A stretch of DNA of 64,000 bases from Diospyros lotus. Its lineage: Eukaryota; Streptophyta; Magnoliopsida; Ericales; Ebenaceae. The DNA lies in the NCBI RefSeq assembly GCF_014633365.1, contig NC_068352.1, forward strand, positions 22,663,310-22,727,309, written 5' to 3'. The notes beneath the pieces were generated by a model, which ran no database searches, was not told where the DNA came from, and saw only the letters and a program-made list of their open reading frames with translations. Shown here in pieces: positions 35,906 through 48,247 of this stretch. Within the stretch, counting starts at the first letter, position 1, and every line of letters starts with the position of its first letter. The translations under genes and the position numbers were made by a program.

Positions 35906-38900
35906 ATTCTCCCATCCTTATTAGAATTTCGTCATCGAAATTCGCATTCAGTCTATATCCTCAAAATACGCTCACATCTCTCATGATAATACCCAACATC
36001 ACCTCTGGGACATTCCATATCATCATTTTTCAGTATTCCACAAGTCCGAGTCTACTACGCATCCTACTTGATTTAATACACTAGCACATCTTCTCAATCT
36101 ATCACCTCAAGTGAACCACGTTATGACCACCAATACCTTAACCAGCTTAAGGAATATCATCAATCATATATTACGTCCAACCACAAGGTTCTCTTATTAC
36201 AATATCGTAACCTCACTATGTACCCAAGCTATCTCGCGTTTTCATCGTACTTCAATTGGGTACTATCGTGACTACATATCCACCTAAAGGCAACTCGAAA
36301 TTCAGAGGTATTCAATCTCAATGATAAACGGATCTGCAGCACAAAGCTCAATGCAAATGCAGCTAACTACAAATACAACCGATAGTGATAGGAGTATAGC
36401 CATCCTCTTACATGACGAGAAACTAATACTCGGTAATGTGACCGAGAAACGATACCACATATTCAATCAAGAATTCAACAGCAATATCCTTTAGGCTGAC
36501 TTTTCTCAATTAATTCTTAACCAGGTACACCGCATTTTCACGACAGTATTTTTTTCCACATTTGTCGCGTACGTTCGAGATCCCGTCAATAAATATGGGT
36601 AGCCATTTAATCAGAACTATCAAGGGATATACAGTCTCCACTCAATATATCCCGAGATCTAAAATGTCACCAGATGATCTCCCCTCCTTAAAGGAAACGA
36701 CATACCTACGATGACTTATTCGGTGACCACAGTCTTGACCTGTTGTTGATCTTAACTCCAAATAGCTAATTGGCCATACCTTCTCTTGATCATTAATTAC
36801 TAACCCTGACCTCCTCAAAGACTCAATAAATTAGCTAGAACACGATCTGTAGAACCGGTGTTATCTGCTCTGTAGCCTACTCGACTGGAGGCATCTTACC
36901 ATATCAGTAATTGTTCAAATCCTCAAGGCATCTCATAGGTCTTTTCAAAAATGAAAAGCAACTTAAAAATGTGGGTTAAGCGTTATTCTGGTTGGCATAA
37001 CAGACCATCTCATGTTTCCGTCGATGTACCACTTGACCAGCACCCAAAAGAGTCTCATCTCCTCACTCGGTCAATAACCGACCCTAAGGTATGTGGTCCG
37101 TAATTAGTACCACGTGTACTCATAGCAACAACTATCATTACAGCAGAACCCAACAGTGACTTAGACATGCAATTAACTTCGGTCCTGGCTACACACCCAA
37201 GTATCTTTCGCAACAACAAACTTGGAGGGGTTTTCTTATTTGTAATTCACTAAACTTCACGAATGCTTCATGACAGCGCAAAACGTCTGCTACCACCTTT
37301 ACTTTACCCTATTTATTATAGAATCTCACAGCCTTAGTCCTTCGTCACGCCAACCACAGCGTCGCTTGTACTCCGCTCCACCTGTGAGATCGAAACATCT
37401 ATACCCTATCTAGGTAGTGATGCCAAATCTCCAAACAGCATAACCGCTGTAAACTCCAAGTCCTCAATTCTGTAATAGTTCTTCAGTTAATTCCCATCAC
37501 AGATCTCTCTTGCGATAAGCTCGACCTTAGGCTTATCATAAATACATTTACACTAGGCACACATCTCGATACCTACAGATCTACCATTTACCATCGGACT
37601 CCTATAGCACATTCCCACCACGTGGGACCTTTCCGTACCTCTCTTGGAAAAATCCAATCATAAACCTCTAGCTCACATTTTACCACAACCTTGTTTCTCA
37701 TGAAATTGACACAAGCCTTTATAGAGCGTCGATAACGCCTGGCAAGACCAAAGAAACTCCATACCTCTATCTCTATCATCGGTCACGACCAATTTAGAAA
37801 TACTGCGAAGGCGTCGGTCAGCCCAAAAGGCATGGCCACGAACTTATAGAGGTCATACAGGCACGACAAGCAATCATTAAAGAACACCTTGGAGTTAGCC
37901 CGACAAATCATCTACTCGGGAGAAAGGGCATCTATGCCTCTAGGCTACCCGGTTCAATTGCAGGGTCAATCCCTTACTAAAACAACCTCCCTGGTAAGTC
38001 TTCAAGAAAGTCCAGAGTATCCCTTACTCACTCACAATCGGGGAAAAGAATCCAGCCATACACATCCTTATCATGAATAACATGCACCCTAAATGTAGCT
38101 TTAAAAGTTCCCTTACTCACCTCTCTCAAATGAGGTACGTGTCATCCCTAATCCGCATCACTATTAGACAATGGTTAAGGACCCAACAAATCCACCACAA
38201 GTCAGGTGTCCAGTCTACTCGGTTTTAGTGAAAACGGTCCGCAACCAAATATCCATCACATGTCAAACCTATGACTTCTCAAGTGCATACGATTCATCAC
38301 ATCATGTCACTATGATACTTTTTGCTAATAGCAATGACTACTTGATTCCTAAGGATCCCAAGGCTCATAAGCTTACTAAATACATCTCATTACATAATAC
38401 CTTCAAGCATGGTACCTGGTGTTTCTCACTTAATTCTCATCCTTACAAAACTCATAATTTACAACCCTAGATTTGCATTACAGCCCCCTAATAATCTCAC
38501 TAACTAGAACTCCCTTCATCACCCCTGGCAATCGAGGGAGCTTCCTTTGCCAAGTAAGCTAAGTCCTCATTACTAACTACGCTGGAGCTGGGTTCAACAA
38601 GTCATTCCGGTGGCTGTGAAGGTTCCTTCATGGTAGCTTGGATTGAATGAGTGCCAGGTAGTGCTCCAATCTTGGGCACGTTCGGTATCGACCCCTGATA
38701 GGACTCCCAAATGGCAGCTTGTTACCTCACAGCCCTGACAAAAGCATCATAATGGGAACGAAGGCTCACATCATTCATCATTACTTCAATCGGTCACCTC
38801 CACATCCAAAAGAAAACTCCTGTCCCCACCTACACCGTAAATAATCCAATACTGGAAGGTTATCTAGATTGGGTAGGGGTACACTAGGATCTAGTCCACC

Positions 38901-39218
38901 GGGTTCCATTGGGAATACTCAAAATCTGCAAAAACCACTAAATATCGAGCAAATATATTAAGGCTAAACCAACCTCTTCCCGAAGCACCTAGGATAGTCA
39001 CAAGTCCTAAATAAATCCCATTCATGTCACCTTACGGTCCCATCCTAATGTGCATTTATCACCCCAGCATGAATATAAATTGGGACACGGTCTCTCACAT
39101 GAATCAGCAAAACTTAAATTAACGTAGCCTAACCCTATTCGGTTCACCTAGACCTCACTAACTCTACCCGACAACCTTAGTGTATAGGAACTCGTCCCAC
39201 AAAACTGACTCAAACTAT
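35906..39218 (-). pseudogene. Gypsy internal region, degenerate pol
   Basis: Recognisable reverse-transcriptase pieces on the minus strand are MPFGLTDA (about 37810-37835) and the block EVWSFFGLARRYRRSIKAC (about 37710-37773), which fits the FLGLAGYYRRF stretch after the gypsy polymerase. The rest is full of stops. No intact gag, integrase or chromodomain could be traced. Confidence 0.65.
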
Positions 39219-39230
39219 GCTCTGATACCA
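39219..39230 (-). other. Gypsy primer binding site (initiator Met tRNA)
   Basis: On the minus strand TGGTATCAGAGC, the standard complement of the plant initiator tRNA-Met 3' end, lies four bases inside the 5' LTR. Confidence 0.9.
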
Positions 39231-39234
39231 ACAA

Positions 39235-42055
39235 TGTAAGCACCCTCCGCCCAGATATCCCCAACCACTCGGACTACCCGAACGGGAGCACCTACGGAAG
39301 GAGAAAAAGAATGAAACACAAGACCAAAACTAACCTGGCATGTATACATAAAAATAAGAACAGTAGAAGCGAAGCTAAACACATGCATGCACTACGGGTA
39401 CCCCGCTAACACAGCGGTCACATGATAAATAAATAAACACATATTCCTATGCCGACATACACGAGACTCGGGGAAAGACCTGGCATAGTGAAAACAATAG
39501 AGTAAATCCTACTCAACCATCAGAGTTGACAGGGATTGACGGGACTGCCTGTACACCATACCGACTTTACCGCTAAAAGCTGACTCCTTTGCCCGGACTC
39601 ACGCTGCCACTACCTGGAATGATGGAAAGTAAGGTGAGTCAAGAGACTCAGCAAGCATAAGAAAAGAAAGGCTGAAGGCTGTATAAATCCAATAAAATTT
39701 CCCCCAAAATAAACCCCCAGGTACACACAAGCCATGAGACGTTACAACACAATAGCATAGTATAATAAAAACACATACCGGTCCTTGGGGTCCACACAAG
39801 ACACACGACACCCAAGTCCTATACCAACCTGCCGCTGCCCTGAAAGGCAACATAAATCTCCAACAAACCTGCGCGCGCTGTCCTGGGTCGATACTCCCGT
39901 CACCCATCCATGTCGATACTCCCGACACCCGAGCCATAGGCTCCCTCGAAACGGTACTCCCGTCCGAGAACTAATAACTACCAGTAGCCATGCAATGAAC
40001 ATAGAAATACAATGGCGTAGTGAGCATCAACGTCATACACTGGCACCCATACATCCAGGCATCAGGCCATGCTCCGCCCACATAGTAAACCACACGCAAT
40101 GCATATGCCCGTGCTGGATGCAACCTAACCAAATTAGAATGTCCGTGTCCAAGCATACTCAACAAATGAATATTCCAACATGCAACCCGTACCCATGTGT
40201 ATATCAAATCATGAATAGTAATACAATATATCAAATCATGCAATAATCACATAATGGCAGAGCTAGTCAGCAGTGCCCGGCACCCGTCAACGGCCAGTGA
40301 CTAGGAGTGTCCATTCGACGGTCCACATCAGGGCCGTACAATAATCTACCCCAACGTGACCAACAACTGACCCCTGTCCCACGGCTCGATAGCTCTAACC
40401 GAACCATAAATAAGTTCGAGAAAAATCGTAAATAAACTCGCAAGTCTAGGAACCTAGTCCCCAAATTGGATCCGACATCATTCCGAAAGGAATGGGGGTG
40501 GTACAAACCCTCGTAGGCACACAACAAACAAAACTCTAGAAGTTTCGGATTTAATTGAAATTAAAACAAATGAATAATAATTCAATAAATAATGCTAAGC
40601 GCCGAATTAGAGTAAGGGATGGGATAAAATACGAGAAATCACGGAGCCTCTCACGGGAATTAAAGAATATGAGGATAGGGTGAGGAGCTTGCCTTTACAC
40701 GGCCGTTTCCTGCATTTCTTACACTCTCACTACGAAATAAAACGTTCCATAACGATTAATAAAACCCGTGGCTCACATTAATTAAATCTAACCGTGTAAT
40801 ATAATTAATTTAGCCATCTAAAATCCCACGTAGGCATACCGTAAATAAAATCCCAACAAATCTTATATTTAATTCAAATTAAATACCGTTAATAAAATCC
40901 TCGATGCCAGCTTAATAATTTAAATTTAAATCGAACAACTAAAAAAATTCTATAATCAGTTAAACAACTGAAACGAACAAAGGGAGGTTAAATAAATTGG
41001 CAACGAATGAAACGTCGTAGAGGAAATAAAGAACTTGCCTTTACGAAGATATCCTTAGGCTTGTTTTGTCCCAACGTGATAAAAATTATACAAACTGCAA
41101 CACCCCAATAATTCGTCAAAATTAACAAATTTGGACTCTAAACGAAATTTCAACCGTACAGAATATTAATTACTAACTTGTTTACTTACCTAGCTAATTA
41201 AAACATCGATTAAACTTAATTTAATCTTGATTTCCACCCCAATTCTTCCAATGTTTTGAGCTCGCGCACGCTGTACTCTTTTTCCAATTGTTTGCTGCTT
41301 CTGAAGCAGTAAAAGCTCCCGAAATCGGGCTTAAATTAGAGTAAAAATGAGCGGACAGGAGGAAGCCACGTGGCAGCCACTAGGCTGCGCTAGAGGCCAC
41401 CGCCTAAGTCCCAAAATGACGCCGTTTTGGGCGCCATTGGCTGAGAAAATTCAACAGAAATTCCCCCTAGCGCGCGCATGCCCAGGCTCGAACCCGCGTC
41501 CCCGCCTTCGTCCGTGCGCCCGCGTGCCAGCTGCGCTGGCTGCTCCTTCAACCTTAATGTGCCTTCAGCTATATTTAAAGTGACTTTTAGTCACTTTCCA
41601 ACTTTTGCACCAACACCCCTAAATTTCGAAAATTATCACATTCACCCCAAACTCCAATTCCTCTTATTACAGTTATACCCCGAATTTTTTAGAAAATCCA
41701 CTAAAATAATTTATTTTATTCTTTCATTAATTTCATAAATATCCCCAAATAATTTAATTAAATTCCTTATTTATCCATTTTCTCAAAATAACATAAATAA
41801 ATATTTTCTTAAATCTCCAAATACCCAAATAAAATAATATTTCCTTTTAACCCACAAATATTTAATAATCACCACAAATTTGATAATTAATAATGATTAA
41901 CCATTCCCAAATAATTTAATTAATTACCCTTAATTCCTTATTTTCCTCAAAATCACATAAATAAATACTTTCTCTTAAATTTCCAAATATTCAATAATGT
42001 CCTCAAACACCGGTTTGAATAATTATTATTTATTTTTAAATTTTGGGATATTACA
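39235..42055 (-). repeat. Gypsy 5' LTR
   Basis: 2,821 bp, starting TGTAAGCACCC and ending GGGATATTACA on the plus strand. It adjoins the primer binding site. Confidence 0.93.
41485..41538 (-). other. tRNA-like A-box/B-box pair in gypsy 5' LTR
   Basis: This is the counterpart of the pair at 35335: CAGCGCAGCTGG starts at 41538 and GGTTCGAGCC at 41494, again 44 nt apart. Confidence 0.45.
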
Positions 42056-42469
42056 ATTATCATACCCATCAGATAGGTTTGCTGCTTCTTGATAATTCTT
42101 ATTATTTTCCATGTCTTTCTTCCTTTGAAAACAGTTTTTCCTTAGGTGCTTATCTTTCTTACAATACCAGCAAGCTCTTATTTTTTGAGGATCCTCTGCT
42201 TGTTCCTCTTGATTTAGAATTAGACCTCGTTATACTTCTTCCCCTAGTATTATTTTTGCCTTTAGGCTTTGATTTATGTTCCCATTTTCCCTTTACACTT
42301 AAGCTAGCCTTCTACATTATTTATCTTCTTCTCTTTCTTATCCTCCTTAAGATCTCTTGATCTTAGGGCAGACAACGTATCCTCTAATGACATTGAGGTT
42401 ATAATATTTTGCATTGTTGTCCTTAAATCTCTATAGGATTCAGGCAAAGAATTTAAAAGAATACAATCT

Positions 42470-43965
42470 CACCACAAAAAAATCGACATTTAGCTGTGGT
42501 TTTTAACAGCAGCTAAGTAATTTAGAGGCGGTTTTCAAAATCGCCGCTAAGTCAGCCGTCGCGGAGCGTTTAGCGGTGGTTTTCCGCAACCGTTGGAATA
42601 ACAGTCACTAATTTTAATTTTGCGACAGTTTTAGAAACTGCTACTAAATAAGTGATTTAGTGGCGGTTTTGAAACCGCCGCTAAAAATTTAAAAAAAATT
42701 AAATTTTTAATTTTTGCGGCAGTTTCGAAACCGCCGCGAAAATTAATAAAAAAATTAAATTTTTAATTTTAGCGGCGATTTCAAAACCGCAGCAAAAATT
42801 AATAAAAAAATTAAATTTTTAATTTTAGCGGCGATTTCAAAACACCGTTGCTAAAATTAAAAATTTAATTTTTTTATTGCCATCGCAGGCCAGCCTGCGC
42901 CCAACCCTTGCACGTCACGTGGCCGCTTGTGCGCGTGCCACGTGGCGACGGTGGAAATTAAATCCCAACGCGCTTTCCCCTCCCCAAGTTTTGAACCCAG
43001 TACCCCTTGTGCGCGCGCGTTCACGCGAACGGCCTGATCTGCGAAAAACCCCTTAACATATATGCACATATATATATATTATATGCTAATCTAACAACTA
43101 ATTTTCAGAATTATATTTTACATTTTATATTTTTTAATATATATTAAAAGCATTTATTAATTGATTATTTTTTAAAGAATAATAGAATAAATTAAAAATA
43201 AATTAATTGAGTTAAATTTAAAAAATTAATTGATTAAAAATAAATAAAGATTTTATATATTTTTTAAAAATTATTAAAATTTTGTTAAATTTATTTTTAT
43301 TTTTTTAAATTAGATTTTTAATGAATTTTGCTATTAATTTAACTTCAATTTTAAATTTATTTTTAAGATTTTATATTTATTTTTATTAATTTAATTTTTA
43401 ATTATTTTCTTAAGCAAAATTTAATTCTTTTAATGAAAATAATGAATTTTAATATTTAATATTTTTATTTAATTTTAATTTTAAATTATTTTTTTTAATT
43501 TAGCGTCGATTTTTAAAACCACCGCTAAATTTAATTTTTAAATGAATTTTGCGGCGATTTTTGAAAACCACGACAAATATTATTTTATTTTTAATTTTAA
43601 ACTATTTAATTTTTTGAATATAGCGACGATTTTTCAAAAATCGTCGCTAAATTTAATTTTTTAATGAATTTTAATTTAAATTTTTTTTTTGAATTTAGCA
43701 GGGATTTCTCAAAAATCGCCGCAAAACATAATTTATTTATTTTTATTATTTAATTATTTTTTAAATTTAACAACGATTTTTTGGAAACTGCCACAAAAAG
43801 ACATGTTTTACTGAATTTTGCGACAGTTTATGAAACCGCCGCAAAATTGTAAAAAAAAACTACCGCAAAAATCATATTTTGCGACGGTTTCAAAACTGTC
43901 GCAAAATACCATGTTTTGCAGCGGTTTTTATAACCGCCACAAAAAATTATTTTTTTTTTGTAGTG
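42470..43965. mobile_element. Non-autonomous CACTA element inside copia gag
   Basis: Ends are CACCACAAAAAAA at 42470 and TTTTTTTGTAGTG finishing at 43965. The flanking triplets are TCT and CCT, so the 3-bp duplication is imperfect. Long subterminal arrays of (A/T)GCGGCGGTTTTNAAAACCGCCGC-type inverted repeats surround a GC-rich core (about 42880-43045). No transposase is present. The core matches that of the element at 59206. Confidence 0.85.
42987..43041 (-). other. tRNA-like A-box/B-box pair in CACTA core
   Basis: Minus strand: CAGATCAGGCCG starts at 43041 and GGTTCAAAACT at 42997, a spacing of 44 nt. The boxes are weaker (8/12 and 8/11) than in the related element at 60163. Confidence 0.35.
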
Positions 43966-44837
43966 CCTAGTTTTCTTCTAAAATACTCTCATTAATATTT
44001 TTTAGGCCAACCGTGATAAGATTAAAGTGATTTAAGTTCTCTTCTAAAGATTTAGAGGTATTCATTTTAAAATAAAATAGTTTTCCTTTTAAATAAATTT
44101 TACTCATTAAAGATCTAGTCATGTAAAGGGATTCTAATTTAGTCCAAGCCTTTAAAGTAGTATTTTCCTTATTTACTTGTCTAAGGACTTCATCAGATAA
44201 GTTTAAGATGATAAGGCTATAAGCCAACTCGTTCAACTCATGCTTTTCCGAGGCAGTTGAGGATTCTAATTTATTTTTTTCAATTTTTGGTGGTTCAACC
44301 AGTGCTTGAGAGCACCGGTTTTGAACCAAAACAACTCTCATTTTCTTTTGCCATAGTGAAAAATCACCACTACCATCAAACTTCTCTATTTCTAATTTAG
44401 TTAGGGCCATTTGATTATGATCCCTAAGATAAAATATAATTCACAGATGATAATGAGATTAACTATAACTAATGTTTGACAAGAAATTTCAAAACAAAAT
44501 AGTAGCAGTTTATTGGAAGATTCAAATAAGACACAAATCTTATTATAAATTCTTGTATAAGAGGCAAAATCGAGATTAAAATAAAAAGATTATTCAAACC
44601 CTAATTGGTGCACTATTAGGGCTAATAGTATGAATAATCTAATCAGATCTACTCCAGAAGAACTCAAAAAAAAAAAAAAAAAAAAATTAGGGCAAGCAAC
44701 GCAGACAGTTGTGAACGCAACATAAATTAGGGAAAATATTACCAAAAGAAAAACTTACTCAATCGAAGATCAAACTTGATCTTCGATTCACCTTTCAAAT
44801 TGGAGACGGCTTGACTAGGATCTTGGATCCCTCGTGG

Positions 44838-44849
44838 CTCTAATACCAC
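44838..44849 (-). other. Copia primer binding site
   Basis: On the minus strand TGGTATTAGAGC lies beside the 5' LTR. It matches the initiator-Met primer sequence TGGTATCAGAGC at 11 of 12 bases. Confidence 0.8.
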
Positions 44850-44850
44850 T

Positions 44851-45592
44851 TGTTAATGCCATGTGGAAACCTTGTACCAATTCTCGGCCAAGTAGATCAA
44901 ATCCACAGCAAAACGAAAACAGAAAATACAACTTCAAACCGCTAATACACAACACACACATAGACAAGTATTTACGTGTTCGGACCCAAAATCAGGTCCT
45001 ACTCATGATAGGGGTTTTCGCCCTTAGTCAATCCACTAATATTGAAGTGATTACAACAGAATATTACAATCTTACAACAAAAACAACAAGAATGATTTCA
45101 GTATTGCAAGAAAATAGAAGACCTAATTTACAACACATAGACAATCAGAAAACCAACAGACTACCTATAGAAACAACCTCTCCTTACCAATATTTCATAC
45201 CTTAAGCGATTTTGGAACAAAGATCAACACAATACTCACTGGATGTTTTTGCAGATCTTAGGGAATCACGCGTTGTGTCTCACCTTGGTGGAGATTAGGG
45301 TTTGAATATCGCGGAAGAGAGATAGGACGATTAGGGATCTATTATCTTATATACCAATGGGGAATTGATAAGGGCCACACGATGGTCGTTTATTTGAGAT
45401 CAACGGCTGAGAATGCTGCCACATAATACAAATGAAATCCCATCCAAATGTTTCTTAAATTCTAGCTAAATTCATGCCAAAAATAAGATACAATTGCTTA
45501 GCAAATTTAAATACAAGAAATCATGAATTAATTTCAAATTTAACATAATTAAAATTTTAATTTGAAAAACATTTTGAAACACATAATTAACA
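44851..45592 (-). repeat. Copia 5' LTR
   Basis: 742 bp, TGTTAATGCC to AATTAACA on the plus strand, pairing with 29102-29843. Confidence 0.93.
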
Positions 45593-46240
45593 GTTTTCAT
45601 TTTTCCAAAGCATGTGACTACAGGGCTTGAGCAGCTAGTGCATAATTTGATATGGAGTGGAAATGAGGTTGATTCCCATAAGGCGAAGGTCACCTGTGTT
45701 GCTTGAAGGAACGAGTGGGTTTGGGTATCAAACCTTTACATGTTTGGTACCAAGCCTGCATTGCAAAATTAATTTGGCGGTTACTTTCGAGTGATAGTGA
45801 ATCTCTATGGGTTAAGTGGGTTCACACTTATTGAGCAAAAGATAGGTGTTTTTGGTTATTTCTAGTGCCTTGCTCGTGTCCCTGATATTGGAAAGAGTTG
45901 TTCTCAATTCACAGTGCGATAGGGTATAAATTTGGTTAGAGGATAGGAGATGAGAGGAAAGTTTTTTTGTGGCATGAATAGTGGCATCCTCTTGGGGTGC
46001 TTGTAGATAAATTATCTCACTAGTTGTCTCGATCAGTAGTTGAAAGTATCTATCACAGCTCATGTCTTAAATATCATTGTTGATGGTTCTTCGATATGGC
46101 CAAAGACGACCACATCGCCATCTTTGGACATTATTCAGGGCCAAATGCTTGACCTTCTTAAGGTTAGGCGTAGAGATGAATTGCAATGGTTCCTAGCCTT
46201 GGATGGGGTGTTTTCTGTAAGTTCATCCTTATAGGGTCTT
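45593..46240 (+). pseudogene. LINE ORF2 C-terminal fragment
   Basis: The frame resumes after the copia element with FPKHV, LEQLVHNLIWSGNE and, after shifts, WVKWVHTY and a zf-RVT-like stretch near 45950-46020. These are C-terminal blocks of plant LINE ORF2. Several stops are present. The following 1.1 kb to the poly-A tail has no clear coding content. Confidence 0.75.
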
Positions 46241-47644
46241 CTGATGTAGTGCCACGTGTCCCTTGGCATCATTTGGTCTAACATAGTATAGGTATTCCTT
46301 CACATATGTTTATTTTTTGATTAGTTATTTTTGAGTGATTATTTACTCTTGATCGTATTACCCTTTTTTTTTTCTTTTTTCAAATAGATGTTTTCTTTGC
46401 AGAGAGGCAACAAAGTGACACAATCATCTTTTCTTTTACTGCTCATATTCCCTTTAGGAGCTGTCATTTTTTCGTCATTTAAAGAAATTTGGATGGCCCT
46501 AGTGTCGTTGGGAGATATGAGTAGTGTGGGCAATGCAAGGTGGAATGGTAATGGTTCATGACAGATTACTAATCATTTGGTTTTGCAAGCTATAGTATTT
46601 TTTTGTGGTGAGAGCGTAATAGTAGATACTTAAGGGGCAAGACCGATCTACATCCTAGTTGGCTCATCAGATACAATGTGTCGTCTAGATAAGGTTAGCT
46701 ACCATCTCCTTCCCTCATACCTTATAGAGCTAAGCTCTAAGGCATTTCTGGCAATTTCCAACTAATTGTCTTTTTCTACTCCATTGAGTCGAACTGCTTA
46801 GTCACTGGGGGTTGACATTTCCAAGGCCAACTTTCATGTAAAATGGTGATTGACTCATGAATATACTATTAGCACTCAAAGCCATTGTTTGGAGAGTAGC
46901 TGGGAGTTGGCATTACAAATGTTAACACTTGTGCAAATGTACTATTCTAATGTTTAGCGATGATCATGTATTCATAGTTACAAGGTTTAGTCATACATTT
47001 CTTAAATTTTTTAGGTGAGTAACCGAGTGTCTATAACATTGATGTTGATATTTGTGTCAAAAGTCTTTAAATTCTTGGGGAAGTTTGCCTGATGACGATT
47101 GGGAGTTAGTTTTCAATGCAATCTTTTGAAGATATGTCTACTGATTCTTGTAAATAGTTGTATAGTTTTTTTTTTCTTGTTTCTTTGTTCTAAGGACTTT
47201 CTTTATTTGCTTGTTTCGTTGTTTATTGTGATGCTCGAGCCATGCCTTAACATAAAGATGTGGACGCTTTTGTAATTTTTTATTCAATGAAATTCTTATT
47301 TATATATAAAAAAAACTTTGATATATTGATAAGGTTGTTCTCGTGCTACTTCAGGTGACAAGTTTAAGTTTCGAAAATAGCTTCATTGCTGTGTTTCTTT
47401 ATTAGTAAATATATAAATAATATTCTAAAAAAAATAAAAGAGCACTCTAAATTGAATGTTGACTTAAATAATTTATTAGATAATACAAAACCATATCCCC
47501 TAAGTTGCAAACATATACGAAAAAGACAATATATTAAGCCCTATTTGACCACGTTCATGTTGTACAGTGGTCCAAAGGTTCCAAATTTCATTATAATGTG
47601 TTACCCACTAGATATCTAAAGAGTAATAATCGTTCATGCTTTCA

Positions 47645-47800
47645 GGGCACAAGTCAAATGGTTAGGTTATGATAAAATGAAATTTACACTAGTAAGTCAT
47701 GGGTTCGATTGCTTATCGTGTATAATAAGGCAAAATCTCCCCATACAATTTACTTTCTCGAATCACGAGCAACAGAAAATTACACAGGGAGGGACGATAA
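47645..47800 (+). mobile_element. Second SINE copy of the 18.2-kb family
   Basis: The head GGCACAAGTCAAATGGTTAGG aligns with the minus-strand SINE head at 18404. A B-box-like GGTTCGATTGC lies at 47702-47712. The body shares CAAAATCTC and ATTTACTTTCTC. No target duplication was found, so the right border is approximate. Confidence 0.6.
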
Positions 47801-47962
47801 TTCTAACTAATAGTAACTCATATTTTAAAATTACATTAATTGTCCTTGTTTTTCTGAAAGCTACATTAGACAACTGCTGCTGAACTAAGATTTACTAAGA
47901 TAAGCAATATAAAAGTTGCATGGCCTAAATTACCCCGTTTTAAACTCTAAGAAAAATACTTT

Positions 47963-48080
47963 ACTCCTATGCTCAACCAAGACACAAGACCAAGACAAAT
48001 ACAACCCCCCCTACTCCTATGCTCAACCAAGACACAAGACCAAGACAAATACAACACCCCCCCCCCCCCCCCCCCCCCCC
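47963..48080. repeat. 50-bp tandem duplication ending in a 24-base poly-C run
   Basis: ACTCCTATGCTCAACCAAGA and the following bases occur at 47963 and 48013 (period 50, nearly identical). The second copy runs into 24 consecutive C residues at 48057-48080. Confidence 0.93.
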
Positions 48081-48247
48081 AAGCGAACAAATGAATTGAC
48101 AGATACATGCATAAAATGAAGAAGACGATTTTAAAACAGGGCTCAATCCTCTTGATGTGTTTGGGTAGCGAAGAAGTTGAAATGAGGCTGAGGGTGGAGG
48201 ATCAGTTAATGGTTCAGGCTACTACACGAAGCAGCAGCTCGACAGCA

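Larger units (their letters stand above)
33084..42055 (-). mobile_element. Ty3/gypsy element with 2.8-kb LTRs (Del/Tekay-like), nested in copia
   Basis: LTRs of 2,822 bp (33084-35905) and 2,821 bp (39235-42055) flank 3.3 kb of degenerate interior. The insertion is flanked by ACTAT (33079-33083) and ATTAT (42056-42060), a 4/5 match. An iMet-type primer site sits beside the right LTR, so sense is the minus strand. It lies between the gag zinc knuckle and the protease of the host copia. LTRs this long with an iMet primer site suggest a Del/Tekay chromovirus; that lineage is inferred. The interior is short for such an element, so part of gag-pol has been lost. Confidence 0.9.
42056..44410 (-). 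pseudogene. Copia gag, split by a CACTA element
   Basis: The start codon is at 44408-44410. The first part (43967-44410) reads as a copia gag with FDGSGDFSLWQKKM near its N-terminus and an open frame of 147 codons. The CACTA element at 42470-43965 then interrupts it. Gag resumes at 42469 with ILLNSLPESYRDLRT and ends with a CCHC zinc knuckle (CWYCKKDKHLRKNC, 42131-42172). The frame does not rejoin cleanly across the insertion, so a base has been lost. The gypsy element follows directly after the knuckle. Confidence 0.88.
29102..45592 (-). mobile_element. Ty1/copia retrotransposon (Tnt1-like), carrying nested gypsy and CACTA insertions
   Basis: Two 742-bp LTRs (29102-29843 and 44851-45592) face the same way, with sense on the minus strand. 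The right flank begins GTTTT (45593-45597) and the left flank is GTTT, with the first two LTR bases damaged. After removal of the nested gypsy (33084-42055) and CACTA (42470-43965) elements about 6.0 kb remain, a normal copia size. Order on the minus strand is 5' LTR, PBS, gag, protease, integrase, reverse transcriptase, RNase H, PPT, 3' LTR, as in copia. All coding parts are interrupted. Confidence 0.93.
28624..47317 (+). mobile_element. L1-type LINE, 5'-truncated and internally deleted, split by a copia element
   Basis: A 16-bp target duplication of the type TTGATATATTG(T/A)TAAG (15/16) lies at 28608-28623 and 47318-47333. The element ends in a typical LINE 3' tail (CAATGAAATTCTTATT, then a short poly-A before 47317). 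Its own sequence is about 478 bp on the left and 1,725 bp on the right. The rest is the nested copia element at 29102-45592. Reverse-transcriptase blocks lie on both sides of the insertion and in the same orientation. Confidence 0.88.

Noticed and set aside
42470..43965. Precise 3-bp target duplication for the first CACTA element
   Set aside because: The flanks are TCT and CCT, so the duplication is not exact, and the gag frame does not rejoin after removing the element; the element call rests on its ends and repeats.
47334..47400. A third SINE just after the LINE target duplication
   Set aside because: A weak box-B-like AAGTTTCGAAA is present, but there is no A-box and no similarity to the two supported SINE copies.
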